Assembly (NCBI GenBank): GCA_964459305.1
Contig: CAYWNA010000115.1
Coordinates: forward strand, 1-37,795
DNA length: 37,795 bases
Direction: 5' to 3'
Source of the DNA: CAYWNA01 sp964459305
GTDB lineage: Bacteria > Planctomycetota > Planctomycetia > Pirellulales > Pirellulaceae
The notes below the pieces were generated by a model, which did no database searches, was not told the origin of the DNA, and saw nothing but the letters and a program-made list of their open reading frames with translations. Below, piece after piece: positions 1 through 7,795 of this stretch. Made by a program: the position numbers and the translations under genes. The number at the start of each line of letters is the position of its first letter. The stretch's first letter is position 1.

Positions 1-188
1 CCGGCGGCAACTACCGCACCCCCGGCAGCATCGGCGAGGGCCTTCTCGAACGCTACGGCATCCACGCCTGCATCCACGAATTGAACGCCAACCGGATCGC
101 CGGACTCGATGCGTACCCCAGCGGGAAAAACTGGGAGTTGTACGGCGAGCAACTGTGTGAAGTTTTCTATGAGCTATTCGCTGACTAA
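1..188 (+). CDS. C-terminal end of an M14-like zinc carboxypeptidase (partial)
   Basis: The reading frame is already open at base 3 and ends with TAA at 186-188, so only the last 61 residues are visible. The stretch YGIHACIHELNANRIAGL resembles the last strand and catalytic-glutamate region of M14 metallocarboxypeptidases, where a Glu just after a beta strand acts as general base. A helix ending EVFYELFAD closes the protein. The zinc-binding HxxE and distal His would lie upstream of the window, so the assignment rests on a short piece only. The gene to its right is a secreted alpha/beta hydrolase on the same strand, separated by a hairpin repeat. Another hydrolase family is possible. Confidence 0.5.
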   Translation, partial: GGNYRTPGSIGEGLLERYGIHACIHELNANRIAGLDAYPSGKNWELYGEQLCEVFYELFAD

Positions 189-231
189 GTTGAGGAACAT
201 GGACCGTGCGCCAGCCGCCACCGCAACAGTT

Positions 232-333
232 GTGGCCCGGTCTCCCGACCGGGCCACTGGTGCGACCGAAGGTCTCCCTTGGTTTATGGAGACCTGCGGT
301 CTTGCGGGTTCCGCGGTCGGTAGACCGCGGAAC
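232..333. repeat. Paired-hairpin (REPIN-like) inverted repeat
   Basis: Hairpin 1 is at 232-257 (11-bp stem, loop TCCC) and hairpin 2 at 308-333 (11-bp stem, loop GGTA). Both stems are perfect. Between them, 264-277 pairs with 288-301 at 13 of 14 positions, so the whole segment folds into one long hairpin carrying a small hairpin on each arm. Aligned as inverted copies, the two arms match at 33 of 46 positions. Three stem differences on one side are matched by three compensating differences on the other. The core GGTCTCCCGACC recurs at 5403-5422. This layout is that of REP doublets mobilised by RAYT transposases in other bacteria. No such transposase is in the window. Confidence 0.75.
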
Positions 334-381
334 AACTTCAGTTTTCGCCATTCGTTGACTTAGGATGAGAGACATCGAATC

Positions 382-1878
382 ATGCGCCAACCACCACCGA
401 TTTCTGAGTCCTTCGTCGAACCGATTGGCAACAGGCCGTCCATCCCACGCCGTTTGTTACTCGTGATCCTGGTCTTCCTGCTAGCGCTTCTCGATAACAC
501 CAAGGCAGCCGACTTGGATGAGACGGTGAGGACCGCAATGCAGTATCTTGCATGTTCCGACCGGCACCAGAGGGCCGCGCTGTCGCAGAAACTTGCGGGA
601 TTCACAGGCGACTGGCGCGATGTGGTCAAAGCACTGCGGCCTAGACCGACGCAGCCAGTCAAACCGGGCTACTATCGCGAGGAGCATTTCACGGACCCGC
701 AGTTACGACGGAAGCATCCGGACGACCTCTTGTACTTGGTCGTTCCCACCAGCTACCAGCCCGATCAGCCGACCGGTTTGGTTGTGTTCATGCATGGAGG
801 CGGAAAGGGCAGCCCGCGGACCGCACCCGACCGTTACATGACGCCTGGCGACGCAACCACACCCCGGTCAAGCACCCGGCTGGGAGAAATGTTCGAGGAT
901 CTGGGCATGATCGGAGTCGGTCCATCGGCGCCGTGGAACGAGAACGATCACTCCCGCTGGTGCTTGCCGGAAGCAGACGATTACATCGCCGACGTGGTTC
1001 GGGAATGCGCGACACGATTCCATATCGACTTGGACCGAGTCTTCCTTCTGGGACATTCGATGGGAGGCTTTGGTGCCTATCACCAAGTGCAACGTCAACC
1101 GGACCGGTTTGCGGCCGTCATTGCCAGTGCGGGGTCATGGTCGCTGGCGCAATGGCCGGTCATCCGTGGCACAACGCTTTGTATCGTCCACGGGGCCAAG
1201 GACGCGGAGCTCGGTGTCCGCGACCGGCACACCGACATCGCTTTTGCGCGCTACGCGCACGAGCTGCTTTCCCGGCGAAACATCCCCCATGTCTGCAAGG
1301 AACATCCCGATGGGCACTCGTTTGGCTATGGTAAGCAATGCGCTGTCGATTTCTTGAAGAACAACCGCAACCTGCGGCGGGATCCGTTCTTTTGCCACGT
1401 TGTGCTCGCCTCGCCCGTCGGCTACCAATCGGGAAAGTGCTATCCCGTGCGTCACAATCGGTGGATTACCCTCGACGCGGCAAACGAGGCGCCGCTGGAA
1501 TACGACGCTCTACAAAGACAAGGCCCAGGCCACAGCAAAGGCAGCTCGTCCGAAGAATGGGACGGGTGGAAGCTGACCCACACGAGCGTCAAGCGAAACG
1601 GCGCCATGATCGAGGCGATCAACCTGGGAGGAAACCGACTGAAGGTCACCGTGACGAACGTGTCGCGTTTTACCCTTTGGCTGCACCCGGCGATGGTCGA
1701 TTTCGCGAAACCGATCCGGGTAGCCGTCAACGGTAAACCTCGTTTTGACGCACTCGTCACGCCATCGCTAGTTACGGCGCTCGAGTCCTTCGAGCGGCGG
1801 CGTGACTGGGGACTCGTGTATCCGGCCAAGATAACAATTGACGCCAATGGGAGCCGGGCTGGTCGACTTCTTGATTGA
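382..1878 (+). CDS. Secreted alpha/beta hydrolase (esterase/depolymerase-like)
   Basis: The product has 498 residues. A hydrophobic segment at about 24-37 followed by NTKAAD suggests a Sec signal peptide with a long basic N-region. The alpha/beta-hydrolase core is clear: an HGGG oxyanion-hole motif at 138-141, the nucleophile elbow GHSMGG at 224-229 (Ser226), a likely acid in GAKD (Asp274) and the catalytic His in DGHSF (His312). This layout matches the PHB-depolymerase/dienelactone-hydrolase-like esterases common in planctomycetes. Residues from about 335 to the end form a beta-rich C-terminal extension of unknown role, possibly a binding domain. The substrate cannot be told; an ester or acylated polysaccharide is a guess. 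The ATG at 382 has only a weak upstream purine tract. Confidence 0.85.
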   Translation: MRQPPPISESFVEPIGNRPSIPRRLLLVILVFLLALLDNTKAADLDETVRTAMQYLACSDRHQRAALSQKLAGFTGDWRDVVKALRPRPTQPVKPGYYREEHFTDPQLRRKHPDDLLYLVVPTSYQPDQPTGLVVFMHGGGKGSPRTAPDRYMTPGDATTPRSSTRLGEMFEDLGMIGVGPSAPWNENDHSRWCLPEADDYIADVVRECATRFHIDLDRVFLLGHSMGGFGAYHQVQRQPDRFAAVIASAGSWSLAQWPVIRGTTLCIVHGAKDAELGVRDRHTDIAFARYAHELLSRRNIPHVCKEHPDGHSFGYGKQCAVDFLKNNRNLRRDPFFCHVVLASPVGYQSGKCYPVRHNRWITLDAANEAPLEYDALQRQGPGHSKGSSSEEWDGWKLTHTSVKRNGAMIEAINLGGNRLKVTVTNVSRFTLWLHPAMVDFAKPIRVAVNGKPRFDALVTPSLVTALESFERRRDWGLVYPAKITIDANGSRAGRLLD

Positions 1879-1901
1879 CCTCGATCAAGGGAAGTTCTGC
1901 T

Positions 1902-2114
1902 ATGACATACGGAAGGTCGCTCATGATGATCTTGCTCACCACAGGCAGCTTCGAGCCCGCACAGGTTGTGGCGGATGAATCCCATCCGGAACCGGCACGC
2001 AGACAGATCGAGGATTCTCGGCACGAATTTGGGTGCGAAGATGTTGCAGGCCCTTCCCTCGAGCAAAACGCGTTGTCTCGACGTTTTCGCTCGCGAAACC
2101 GCTGGATAGGTTGA
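1902..2114 (+). CDS. Short hypothetical ORF, possibly a 5' remnant of a secreted protein
   Basis: This 70-residue ORF starts at an ATG preceded at about 7 bases by a good AAGGGAAG ribosome site. It begins with a signal-peptide-like stretch (MMILLTTGSFEPAQVVADE). The rest has no recognisable domain and looks compositionally random, ending in an Arg-rich tail. The first part may be the real start of a secreted protein whose body has been lost, with the reading frame then running into unrelated sequence. It follows the hydrolase at 382-1878 by only 23 bases and could have been co-transcribed with it. I do not recognise it and assign no function. It may not be a gene at all. Confidence 0.3.
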   Translation: MTYGRSLMMILLTTGSFEPAQVVADESHPEPARRQIEDSRHEFGCEDVAGPSLEQNALSRRFRSRNRWIG

Positions 2115-2211
2115 TGGCTCTGCGGTAGCGGGGGATAATTCCGTTAATCCGCGATTGAGACGAAAACGCTCTTATTTCATGCTAGCTGCGGACAATCAAT
2201 AGTCCTGCCCT

Positions 2212-2218
2212 AAAGGAG
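2212..2218 (+). promoter_or_regulatory. Shine-Dalgarno site selecting a TTG start
   Basis: AAAGGAG lies 7 bases upstream of the TTG at 2226 and is the strongest ribosome site nearby. It supports the non-ATG start of the DUF4145 gene. Confidence 0.7.
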
Positions 2219-2225
2219 TGCTCAC

Positions 2226-2813
2226 TTGGAAAGGCAACCAATCACGCTTGCGCTCGGCAGGATCGCATTCGAGCAGGTTTGCGAGAAATTCGAGCAAGGC
2301 AAATGGATTTCTTGGGACTTCCCCGACTACACAATACGCCTCGAACTCGATCCAACGATTGAGGACGAAAGCGTAATCCAACGGCATGATGGGCGCAGGC
2401 TCGAAACGCAACGCATCATGGATTACACGTTTCCAGATTCGTACTTACCGGACGACATAACACGCCTTGTGAACATGGCATATTGCGAAGCTGTGCGATG
2501 CTTCGAATCTGGATGCTATTTGGCATGCATCGCCCTCTGCGGACGAACCATCGAGACGGTACTTGGCTCCGTGTACGAGAAACTGGTTGGCATGCACCCT
2601 TCAGAAGAAGATAGAAAACCCGGAATCAACGCAATCATCAATCGCTGCAAGAGAGAGGGCTACGATTTCCCGACGGGCCTCAAAGAGAAGATGGAAATAA
2701 TAGCAGTCCACCGAAACATGGCCGTACATGGCAACCTTGTGATTCCAACCGAAGACGAAGCGCGAAGTGTCGTGTACTCAACGCGAGACGTACTGCAAAT
2801 CTCTGCGAAATGA
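2226..2813 (+). CDS. DUF4145-domain protein
   Basis: The product has 195 residues and starts at a TTG with a strong AAAGGAG site 7 bases upstream. Residues 83-190 carry the DUF4145 pattern: a helix with EAVRCFESGCYLACIALCGRTIE, a central variable loop, then RNMAVHGN at 163-170 and a final helix after PTEDEA. DUF4145 is a small all-helical domain found alone or fused to restriction and other nuclease-type proteins, and its molecular role is not settled. The gene stands alone, with no partner on its strand. Its codon use is visibly AT-richer than its neighbours (AAA, ATA and AAT are frequent), which hints at acquisition from elsewhere. It is intact and probably cytoplasmic. Confidence 0.8.
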   Translation: MERQPITLALGRIAFEQVCEKFEQGKWISWDFPDYTIRLELDPTIEDESVIQRHDGRRLETQRIMDYTFPDSYLPDDITRLVNMAYCEAVRCFESGCYLACIALCGRTIETVLGSVYEKLVGMHPSEEDRKPGINAIINRCKREGYDFPTGLKEKMEIIAVHRNMAVHGNLVIPTEDEARSVVYSTRDVLQISAK

Positions 2814-3237
2814 TCGAACAGCCTGCGCAAACCGTAGCGGCAACGCATGACAGAACCAGTGGCATGCACCGGATGGGCCTACCCTGTCCGGCGCTTCCGA
2901 GAGGTCCTTGGTATTCATCCGTTGTACTCCCGCCGACGATGCCGGCCGTTGCATCCAAAGCACCGTCGTGGAATACTACGCAGTCGGGTACCGACTCGAA
3001 GCCCAAGATCGATATCTGATATAGGCGACGGCTACGTCGCCACGCTGCCGTACGAACGCGACGTTCCGGCGGATGATTATGTCGGTGGCCTCAGTGAATC
3101 TTCCCGAATGGTGCCAACAGGAGATAACTCCCGACCTGGTGTGTTCAGTTTGCGGCATTTCTAGGTCATGCAATCGATTTGAATTGTCCCCCGTTTCGTT
3201 CCGGTCTCTTCAGTGCCAAAGCGCACGTTCCTATGCG
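2814..3237. other. Non-coding stretch with no recognised gene
   Basis: No convincing coding sequence is seen on either strand between the DUF4145 gene and the large inverted repeat. A short plus-strand frame around 3025-3164 (GDGYVATLPYERDV) has protein-like composition and ends in a stop at 3162-3164. It lacks a start and may be a fragment of a lost gene. Confidence 0.5.
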
Positions 3238-3441
3238 AGCCCAGGGTGGAGAGACGTGAGTCCGCGAACGTCGCGTAACCCTGGGAAACGAGATGAGATA
3301 GAGCCGAAAGCCCCAACGGGGCGGCCCTAACCGCCTAGTCAATACACGTTTAGGGTCACCCCGTTGGGGCTTGGTGTTGGGTGGCCTTCCCACCCAGGGT
3401 TGCGCGACGTTCATTTCTCTCGCGTCGCTCCACCCTGGGCT
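3238..3441. repeat. Large imperfect inverted repeat with AGCCCAGGGT ends
   Basis: The left arm at 3238-3321 and the right arm at 3359-3441 are near-complementary over about 84 bases. Each arm contains AGCCCAGGGTGGAG, a GAACGTCGCG block, ACCCTGGG and CCCCAACGGGG, in inverted order on the two sides, with a 37-base centre. Weaker complementarity continues outward through a CCAAAG block (3217-3222) and CCCTTTGGG (3465-3473). It is non-coding and has no transposase. The same AGCCCAGGGT / ACCCTGGG framing recurs at 35748-36515, so it appears to belong to a dispersed repeat family, probably non-autonomous. Confidence 0.75.
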
Positions 3442-3495
3442 GGCTTGGGACCGTCCCTTTGGGACTGGAACGTAGACAGGCACATAGCTGTGTCT

Positions 3496-4995
3496 CTACG
3501 GCGCGACCCTCACTAGGATGCCTCCGCCAGGGGGAAGTCGCAGTTCGACGCGGTTGGAATCAGTCGCTGACCACTTCGAGGTCGTGACATCGAAGATATC
3601 GAGGCGGTTCGGTCCCACGATGGCTCGCCGAACGGGCTTCAGGAACTCCTCTCGCCGCGGTTGGCCGCGACCGCTGTACGTACGATAATCGAGATTGACC
3701 ACCAGCGCGTGGGTAGGTGACTGGTCTTTGCCAAAGTAACCGATGACGAAGCCTTCCACCGGGATGGTGTAGTCCTTGGGCGGTACCGGGGGATCGAGAC
3801 GGAAGATGGCGTCATCCGGCGGAGGCGAGGTGCCCTCGGGGAGCATGCCGACATGATGTACCGCGAGAGATGTCAAGGGCTGAAGCTCTGCAGCGATGGC
3901 GACGAACTCTTTGTGCAGTTCCCGAGCATAGTAGTACAGCGGCGTAGGGGACCCTCCAAGGACGGCGCGCCCCATTGCCCGAGCGATATGCGGCTCGCGA
4001 TATGTGCCTGCCGGGTTGATCATGCCTCCATCGTGGCCCGGGTAGCCATAGACGTACCAGGAGATTCCTTGCGACCCATAAGCCAGGGTCGTGTAGGCCA
4101 GCCAGCGCAACTCGTCGCCTGTCGGGATTCGCATGTTGACCGTCCAACTGCACGCCTGCGCAATGACCATGAACGGTATATCCGCATCCAGCGCAGCTTG
4201 CCGGATTTCGGCCAGATTGAGGAAATAGCCCTTTTCGCTGTCGCCTTTGACCGCGAAGTGGTAGTGGTCGTAGCTGAGTAGTTGCGGCCGGAACGTCTCT
4301 ACGAACTGGCGCAGATATTCGTGGTAGGCGGGGACCGATTCACCGATCGTGCCCAACTGCTCGTTGCTCGCGTAGATCGGATAGAGGTTTACGTACACCA
4401 GCCGCGATGGGTCTTTCTCCTGAAGATAGTCCTTCATACGAGCGAGGTTCGGGAACACGGATGCATTGGGTTCATCAAGCAGGCTGTACGCATACAGTGC
4501 CGGGTGTTCGCGCACGGCTTCGACGATGGCGTCCAGTTCGGCCTTCATCTCCGGGTCGTCGAGGGCCTTGAATTCGTCAGGCTTGCGCGGCACGTGGCCC
4601 AGGCTGAGGATCCCGCGCAAGCCGTGCCTCTGAAGAACGTCCAGTTGCGAACGAAAGTGATCGACGACGTCGACGCCCTCGGCCGCACCGCGCCCGGTAA
4701 CCCAGACCAGGTTCCAACCCCCATCAGCCATCTGCTTCGCGACGGCGTCGGTCATCGGCATCGGGCCTGCCCAGTAGGTCACGATCGGCGTGCCCATCTG
4801 CCAACGCCTGACGGCCGCGTCGGCGGGGGCGTCAGCTCGCGCGGCTGAAGTCAGGCACACACCGGCCGCCATGCCCATCACCAAGCACATATGCAGGATG
4901 AACGAACGACCGCTGCCATCGACGTGGAATACGTGCGCCATTGGCATGGTATCGAGGATGCGACATATCGTGACGCGGCAATCTATGTTTGTCAT
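3496..4995 (-). CDS. Secreted TIM-barrel glycosidase-like protein
   Basis: The product has 499 residues. I chose the ATG at 4995 because AGGAG precedes it by 4 bases; an upstream TTG at 5013 is less likely. A hydrophobic stretch (about residues 34-50) ending SAARADAP suggests a long Sec leader. The body looks like a (beta/alpha)8 barrel of the broad GH-A type. TPIVTYWAGP opens it, YSLLDEPN places an Asp-Glu pair at about 174-175 at the end of a strand (a typical acid/base position), and LLSYDHYHF at about 241-247 supplies another strand end. A beta-rich C-terminus follows. The exact family is not recognised and substrate is unknown. The gene stands alone on this strand, between two repeat clusters. 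Confidence 0.65.
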   Translation of the reverse strand: MTNIDCRVTICRILDTMPMAHVFHVDGSGRSFILHMCLVMGMAAGVCLTSAARADAPADAAVRRWQMGTPIVTYWAGPMPMTDAVAKQMADGGWNLVWVTGRGAAEGVDVVDHFRSQLDVLQRHGLRGILSLGHVPRKPDEFKALDDPEMKAELDAIVEAVREHPALYAYSLLDEPNASVFPNLARMKDYLQEKDPSRLVYVNLYPIYASNEQLGTIGESVPAYHEYLRQFVETFRPQLLSYDHYHFAVKGDSEKGYFLNLAEIRQAALDADIPFMVIAQACSWTVNMRIPTGDELRWLAYTTLAYGSQGISWYVYGYPGHDGGMINPAGTYREPHIARAMGRAVLGGSPTPLYYYARELHKEFVAIAAELQPLTSLAVHHVGMLPEGTSPPPDDAIFRLDPPVPPKDYTIPVEGFVIGYFGKDQSPTHALVVNLDYRTYSGRGQPRREEFLKPVRRAIVGPNRLDIFDVTTSKWSATDSNRVELRLPPGGGILVRVAP

Positions 4996-5107
4996 CTGAC
5001 TCCTACCATGCAATCAAGTGAGTAGCCTCTTAATCTAAACTGGAAACAAGGCGACCTCAATGATCTGTTGCGTTTTGTTTGTGGCCAAATTCTATGGCGG
5101 TCGCTAC

Positions 5108-5171
5108 GGTAACTGAATTCGCAAGAATTCAGAACCATCCGCGATCCTGAGTTCTTGCGAATCCAGCTACG
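5108..5171. repeat. Hairpin pair with a TTCGCAAGAA core
   Basis: CTGAATTC-GCAA-GAATTCAG at 5113-5132 is a perfect 8-bp hairpin. A diverged inverted copy lies at 5147-5166, and the two arms pair over about 21 of 25 bases into one long hairpin. It lies about 110-180 bases upstream of the minus-strand glycosidase-like gene. The layout resembles the repeats at 232-333 and 5398-5464, but the sequence differs. Confidence 0.6.
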
Positions 5172-5397
5172 TGCCGAAAAGAGTTGCCACACACTGCGTT
5201 TTCCGGAGGACGTGATTTTCTGAACAGGACTTCTGCAGGTTAGGCACTCGGCTGATTTCTGGCGGAAACTGCAATTCTTGAAGGGGGTGGTCGCTTCCAA
5301 TCCTCGCAGGCGCTGCTAGGCTCACACTTACGTCGTTTGATTTGGTCGCCCGGCATGCGCCTTTTGATGTTGAGCTGTTACGTTTTGCCCTGTTTTT

Positions 5398-5464
5398 TGT
5401 AGGTCGGGTCTCCTGACCCGACTTGAGAAACATAGGAAGAAACGGGTCGGGAGACCCGTCTTAC
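5398..5464. repeat. Paired-hairpin (REPIN-like) repeat, second copy
   Basis: GTCGGGTC-TCCT-GACCCGAC at 5403-5422 is a perfect 8-bp hairpin. ACGGGTC-GGGA-GACCCGT at 5442-5459 is a perfect 7-bp hairpin and is the inverted counterpart of the first. The flanks GTAGG and CTTAC also pair. The core GGTCTCCYGACC is shared with 232-333, so both belong to one family. Confidence 0.7.
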
Positions 5465-5603
5465 GAAAACGCCCAACATCAAAACATGCCCCGGGGCCTG
5501 AACGGCTGTGATCGACATCGCTCCAGCCTCGTTGCTGACGTGTTCGGAGCGTCCTCGACGGTACCGACGCCGCGATCAACCAATGAACAAGGAATTCTCC
5601 AAG

Positions 5604-6641
5604 ATGCGTACTCGAAAAAGCTCTCGCCCAAAGCAGTGCAGTGAGACCAGGATTGCCGTGCTTCTCGTCGTCATTCTGGGCCTTCTGTTGTTGGCTCTTG
5701 CTCAGGAGACCGCGGCGAAGACGCCGGCCGTGCTGCTGGTCGCCAACAAGCACGACGATACGCTTTGCTTCATCAACCCAGACACTCTGAAGGTCATTCA
5801 GACCATTGCAACGGGCCCGAACCCGCACGAGATCGTCATCACGCCAGACCAGCGATTCGCATACCTCTCAAACTACGCCCCGCCGGGCAATACGATTTCC
5901 GTCATCGATCTCGTGCAAGAGAAACACATCCTGCAAATTGCTACCGGCAAGTACACGCGCATCCACGGTACGGCCATGGCACCTGACGGTAAGAATGCCT
6001 ATTTCACAGCGGGGCAAACCGGGTTCGTCGTGGAAGTGGACACGCAGACCAACCAAGTGACACGTGGCATTCCGACGCACGGCAAGATTTCTCACATGGT
6101 CCTCGTGTCGCGCGACGGCAGACGACTCTACACCGCGAACATCGTGTCCCAGAACGTCTCGGTCATCGACCGCGTCTCCGGCGACCTGATCACGCAGATA
6201 CCCTGCGGCAAGGGAGTCGAAGGTATGGCCTTTACGCCCGACGGCAAGTACCTCTGGGCGGCGAATCAGGCAGGCGGTTCGATTGCGATCATCGATTTGG
6301 CCACACACAAACCCATCAAGACCTTCGACTGTCCCGGCATGCCCGTGCGTATCCGCTTCACCGACGATGGCAGACTGGCCCTTGTGCCGAGCTGGACGAA
6401 AGAGGGCCAACTCATTGTCATCGACGTAACGACGCACAAGGAGGTCAAGCGGGTCGAGGTTGGCGGCTACGCGATTGGTGTAGAAATCTCGCCGGATGGA
6501 AAACGGGCCTTCGTCGGCTGCGAACACGCGGACGGCGTGCACGTCATCGATATGGATACGCTTACCGTCGAAGCGGTCATCAAAACCGGCGACGGCCCCG
6601 ACCCGATGATGATGTGGTTTCCACCGGACAGTCTACCGTGA
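5604..6641 (+). CDS. Exported YVTN-type beta-propeller protein
   Basis: The product has 345 residues from the ATG at 5604, which has AAGGA 10 bases upstream and gives a clean signal peptide (basic MRTRKSSRPK, then a hydrophobic run at 17-33 and AQETAAK). In-frame starts at 5583 (ATG) and 5508 (GTG) are possible. The rest is a seven-bladed-type propeller of YVTN repeats, with blades such as VLLVANKHDDTLCFIN, ISVIDLVQEK, AMAPDGKNAYF, NVSVIDRVSG, GMAFTPDGKYLWAAN, IAIIDLATHKPI, LIVIDVTTHKEV and VHVIDMDTLTV. Such proteins bind partners or surfaces, and no catalytic role is implied. It lies 91 bases before a Tat-exported sugar isomerase-like gene on the same strand. Confidence 0.85.
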   Translation: MRTRKSSRPKQCSETRIAVLLVVILGLLLLALAQETAAKTPAVLLVANKHDDTLCFINPDTLKVIQTIATGPNPHEIVITPDQRFAYLSNYAPPGNTISVIDLVQEKHILQIATGKYTRIHGTAMAPDGKNAYFTAGQTGFVVEVDTQTNQVTRGIPTHGKISHMVLVSRDGRRLYTANIVSQNVSVIDRVSGDLITQIPCGKGVEGMAFTPDGKYLWAANQAGGSIAIIDLATHKPIKTFDCPGMPVRIRFTDDGRLALVPSWTKEGQLIVIDVTTHKEVKRVEVGGYAIGVEISPDGKRAFVGCEHADGVHVIDMDTLTVEAVIKTGDGPDPMMMWFPPDSLP

Positions 6642-6732
6642 CATAATGCCGGCCGAAGGCTGATGATGATCTGTTGGGCGAGAATCGTCAGTCAGCAATC
6701 AACGGATAGGGAGTCAACTCCTGATTTCTGTT

Positions 6733-7716
6733 ATGAACAAACTTAGGAATCGAGCCAGACGCTCTCACGAGCCGTACGTTCGTCGAGTTTCTCGCCGCGG
6801 GTTTCTCGGCGGGATGGCAACGGGCGTCGTTTCGTGGACCTGGGGCGCAGAGCGATCGAAGGCCGAGCGGGACGACAACGCGGCGGCGTGGGCGCGCTCA
6901 GTCAAGATCGGTCTGCATCAAGCCGGCTGGGGTTCACGATCCCTGCGGGAACTCTTCACCGTGGCGCGCGAGCTGGGCTACGAAGGTGTTGAATTGGCAC
7001 CGCCGTGGCTGGAGAAGCAGCATGACATGGAAGAGGTCTATCGCCTGTTGATTGCGGCGGGTACGAAGGTTGCGCCGGCCGCCTATGTCGGTGGGCACGA
7101 GCTGCGCAACCCGGCCGCAAGGGAGGCGTATTCACTCAAGGCCCGCAGGAACGCGCGGTGGATCAAAGCCCACGGTGGACGACACGTGACTTACAGCACG
7201 GTCAGCGGCGCGGGGGCCCGCCGCACGGCCCAGGAACGGAGAATCATCGCCGAGGCGTTCAACCGGGTTGCTGATGCCGCCCTCTCGGAGGGCTGCACTC
7301 CCCTCTACCACAACCACTACGTAAAGAGCTGCCGAGAAAGCAGGCTGCTTCTCCAAGAAGACATGGAGTTGCTCGACTGGTCGCGATGGCGCCTATGTAT
7401 CGACACGGGCCATCTCGTGCTCGCGCTGACCGAGCCCGTCGCCTTTGTGACCAAGTGGGCAGACAAAGTCTCCTGGATGCACTGCAAAGACGTCAAGACA
7501 GCCGACGCCAGCAAGTTGGAACGTCCCGGTGTGCGCTGGCAAGACAATTTCACGCCGCTGGGAACCGGCGTGGTCGATTTCCCGAAGATCCTCCGAGTAC
7601 TCGCCCGACAGAAATATGCCGGGTGGCTGGTCGTCGAGCAAGACAACAGTCCCGACCCGTACGAAACGTCCAAGGTCTCCATCGCCTATCTCCGCGGCGT
7701 ACTCGATGCGCTGTGA
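6733..7716 (+). CDS. Tat-exported sugar isomerase/epimerase-like TIM-barrel protein
   Basis: The product has 327 residues. The N-terminus has a twin-arginine motif (SRRGFLG at 20-26) and a short hydrophobic stretch, so export in folded form is likely. From about 57 it is a xylose-isomerase-like barrel (AP_endonuc_2 fold). Candidate metal ligands are Glu87 in YEGVEL, the HNH at 193-195, Asp224 and His227 in IDTGH, His250 in MHCKD and Glu302 in VVEQD. PLGTGVVDFPKIL at 275-287 is typical of the IolE/sugar-epimerase branch. Family members isomerise or epimerise ketoses, dehydrate inosose or act on 3-keto-sugars; the actual substrate is unknown. It sits between the propeller and a GH123-like gene (79 bases to the next start). 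Confidence 0.85.
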   Translation: MNKLRNRARRSHEPYVRRVSRRGFLGGMATGVVSWTWGAERSKAERDDNAAAWARSVKIGLHQAGWGSRSLRELFTVARELGYEGVELAPPWLEKQHDMEEVYRLLIAAGTKVAPAAYVGGHELRNPAAREAYSLKARRNARWIKAHGGRHVTYSTVSGAGARRTAQERRIIAEAFNRVADAALSEGCTPLYHNHYVKSCRESRLLLQEDMELLDWSRWRLCIDTGHLVLALTEPVAFVTKWADKVSWMHCKDVKTADASKLERPGVRWQDNFTPLGTGVVDFPKILRVLARQKYAGWLVVEQDNSPDPYETSKVSIAYLRGVLDAL

Positions 7717-7795
7717 GCCACTCGGAGATGTACGAGTCGTCGAGACGAGAAGAAGACTACAAAACGACATACCAAAAAGGAAGGTGAACGGAAAG

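Noticed and set aside
2845..2990. Possible integron attC-like stem downstream of the DUF4145 gene
   Set aside because: Imperfect pairing between about 2864-2877 and 2923-2936 was seen, but neither an RYYYAAC nor a GTTRRRY core fits and no integrase or second cassette is visible.
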